Positions 63,591 to 64,000 of a stretch of 64,000 bases of DNA are shown here, in pieces. The DNA is from Hyphomicrobium sp. Its GTDB lineage: Bacteria > Pseudomonadota > Alphaproteobacteria > Rhizobiales > Hyphomicrobiaceae. The notes beneath the pieces were generated by a model. It saw nothing but the letters and a program-made list of their open reading frames with translations, was not told the origin of the DNA and made no database searches. Position 1 is the first letter of the stretch, and every line of letters begins with the position of its first letter. The stretch spans positions 1-64,000 of the forward strand of contig RXJH01000006.1 of assembly GCA_003987725.1 (NCBI GenBank). Reading direction: 5' to 3'. A program made the translations under genes and the position numbers.

Positions 63591-64000
63591 AATATTTCAG
63601 GCACGCTCCAAGCACAGAATGCGCCGTGGTCCTGGTTCGCTGGTCCCGCTGGACCGGAAAACCTCGGAAGGCGGCGCATCGCGCTTCGAGTCCGAGCGTC
63701 CTAGCGCACCCATCCCGACATCGCAAGATGCAAACCGTATCGCCGGGGTCCGGAGCGCCTCAGCCAGCTAATCTGCTGTTCTGAAAGCCTGTTGTTGCGT
63801 CGTTCGAGGCAAAAAAGCCGCACGGAGAACCGCCAGGGCTATTGGCCCGGCTGCGCGAGCGGCCCCGGGTCCATGCGCTGTCCAAGCGTCGCTACGGAGT
63901 TGACGACGGCGATGGCGCCCTGTGCCTCAGCCGGTCATCGAACATCTCGGCATGCTAAGTGCTCGGCGCGATTGTTGCCGTTTGCACGCGCCTCGCCCGC
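63591..64000. other. Right-end region without a supported gene
   Basis: GC-rich sequence with only short frames of poor composition and no ribosome site that I trust. A gene may start or end beyond the window edge. Confidence 0.4.

Overview
The window is typical alphaproteobacterial chromosome, most likely from a Hyphomicrobium-like member of the Hyphomicrobiales. The reasons are two porins of the alphaproteobacterial Porin_2 type, an aerobic PQQ/cytochrome c alcohol dehydrogenase module, a type III glutamine synthetase with glutamate-synthase-like subunits, and dense GC-rich coding with many ATGA overlaps. I see no phage, transposase, CRISPR array or rRNA. One tRNA (Thr, anticodon CGT) lies near the right end.

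Layout. 1-7 kb: the 5' part of thiC on the minus strand, then a porin followed by lpdA-lipA-thiS-thiG on the plus strand. 7-16 kb: a sigma-54 activator (acoR), the convergent acetoin dehydrogenase operon acoABC, and divergent from it a PQQ-dehydrogenase / cytochrome c / XoxJ-like binding protein operon. Three good -24/-12 (sigma-54) promoters sit in front of the porin, acoA and the PQQ dehydrogenase. I read this block as one regulon that takes in an alcohol or diol, oxidises it in the periplasm, cleaves acetoin in the cytoplasm, and makes lipoate and the thiazole half of TPP for the enzyme. 16-26 kb: an APC amino acid/amine permease, an XRE-cupin regulator, a glnT-glxBCD operon, and a FAD amine oxidase with a RidA protein. 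A TTGCA-N5-TGCAA palindrome occurs in both divergent promoter regions, which suggests one regulator for an amine-glutamylation pathway.

26-36 kb: a second porin, a small secreted protein, a CysB-like LysR regulator, and a minus-strand operon of ABC transporter, AprBA-like flavoprotein and ferredoxin, and HEAT-repeat protein. This looks like organosulfur or sulfonate acquisition and resembles the asf locus of Pseudomonas. 36-45 kb: signalling genes (GGDEF-EAL protein, hybrid histidine kinase, NarL-type regulator, stand-alone receiver), a Tat-exported nucleoside-deaminase-like protein and membrane proteins. 45-49 kb: a FabH-like synthase, an alpha/beta hydrolase with a Cys nucleophile, and an SDR.

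49-51 kb: the most striking gene of the window, a single polypeptide in which a type I periplasmic binding protein is fused to a complete pentameric ligand-gated ion channel (Cys-loop/pro-loop family). 51-57 kb: a LysR regulator and an RND efflux pump with its adaptor. 57-60 kb: a run of small secreted or unknown proteins. 60-64 kb: an NfeD/SPFH pair, a two-gene operon (DoxX-fused epimerase and a DUF2269-like membrane protein), the tRNA, and a near-identical 21-bp direct repeat flanking the last two items.
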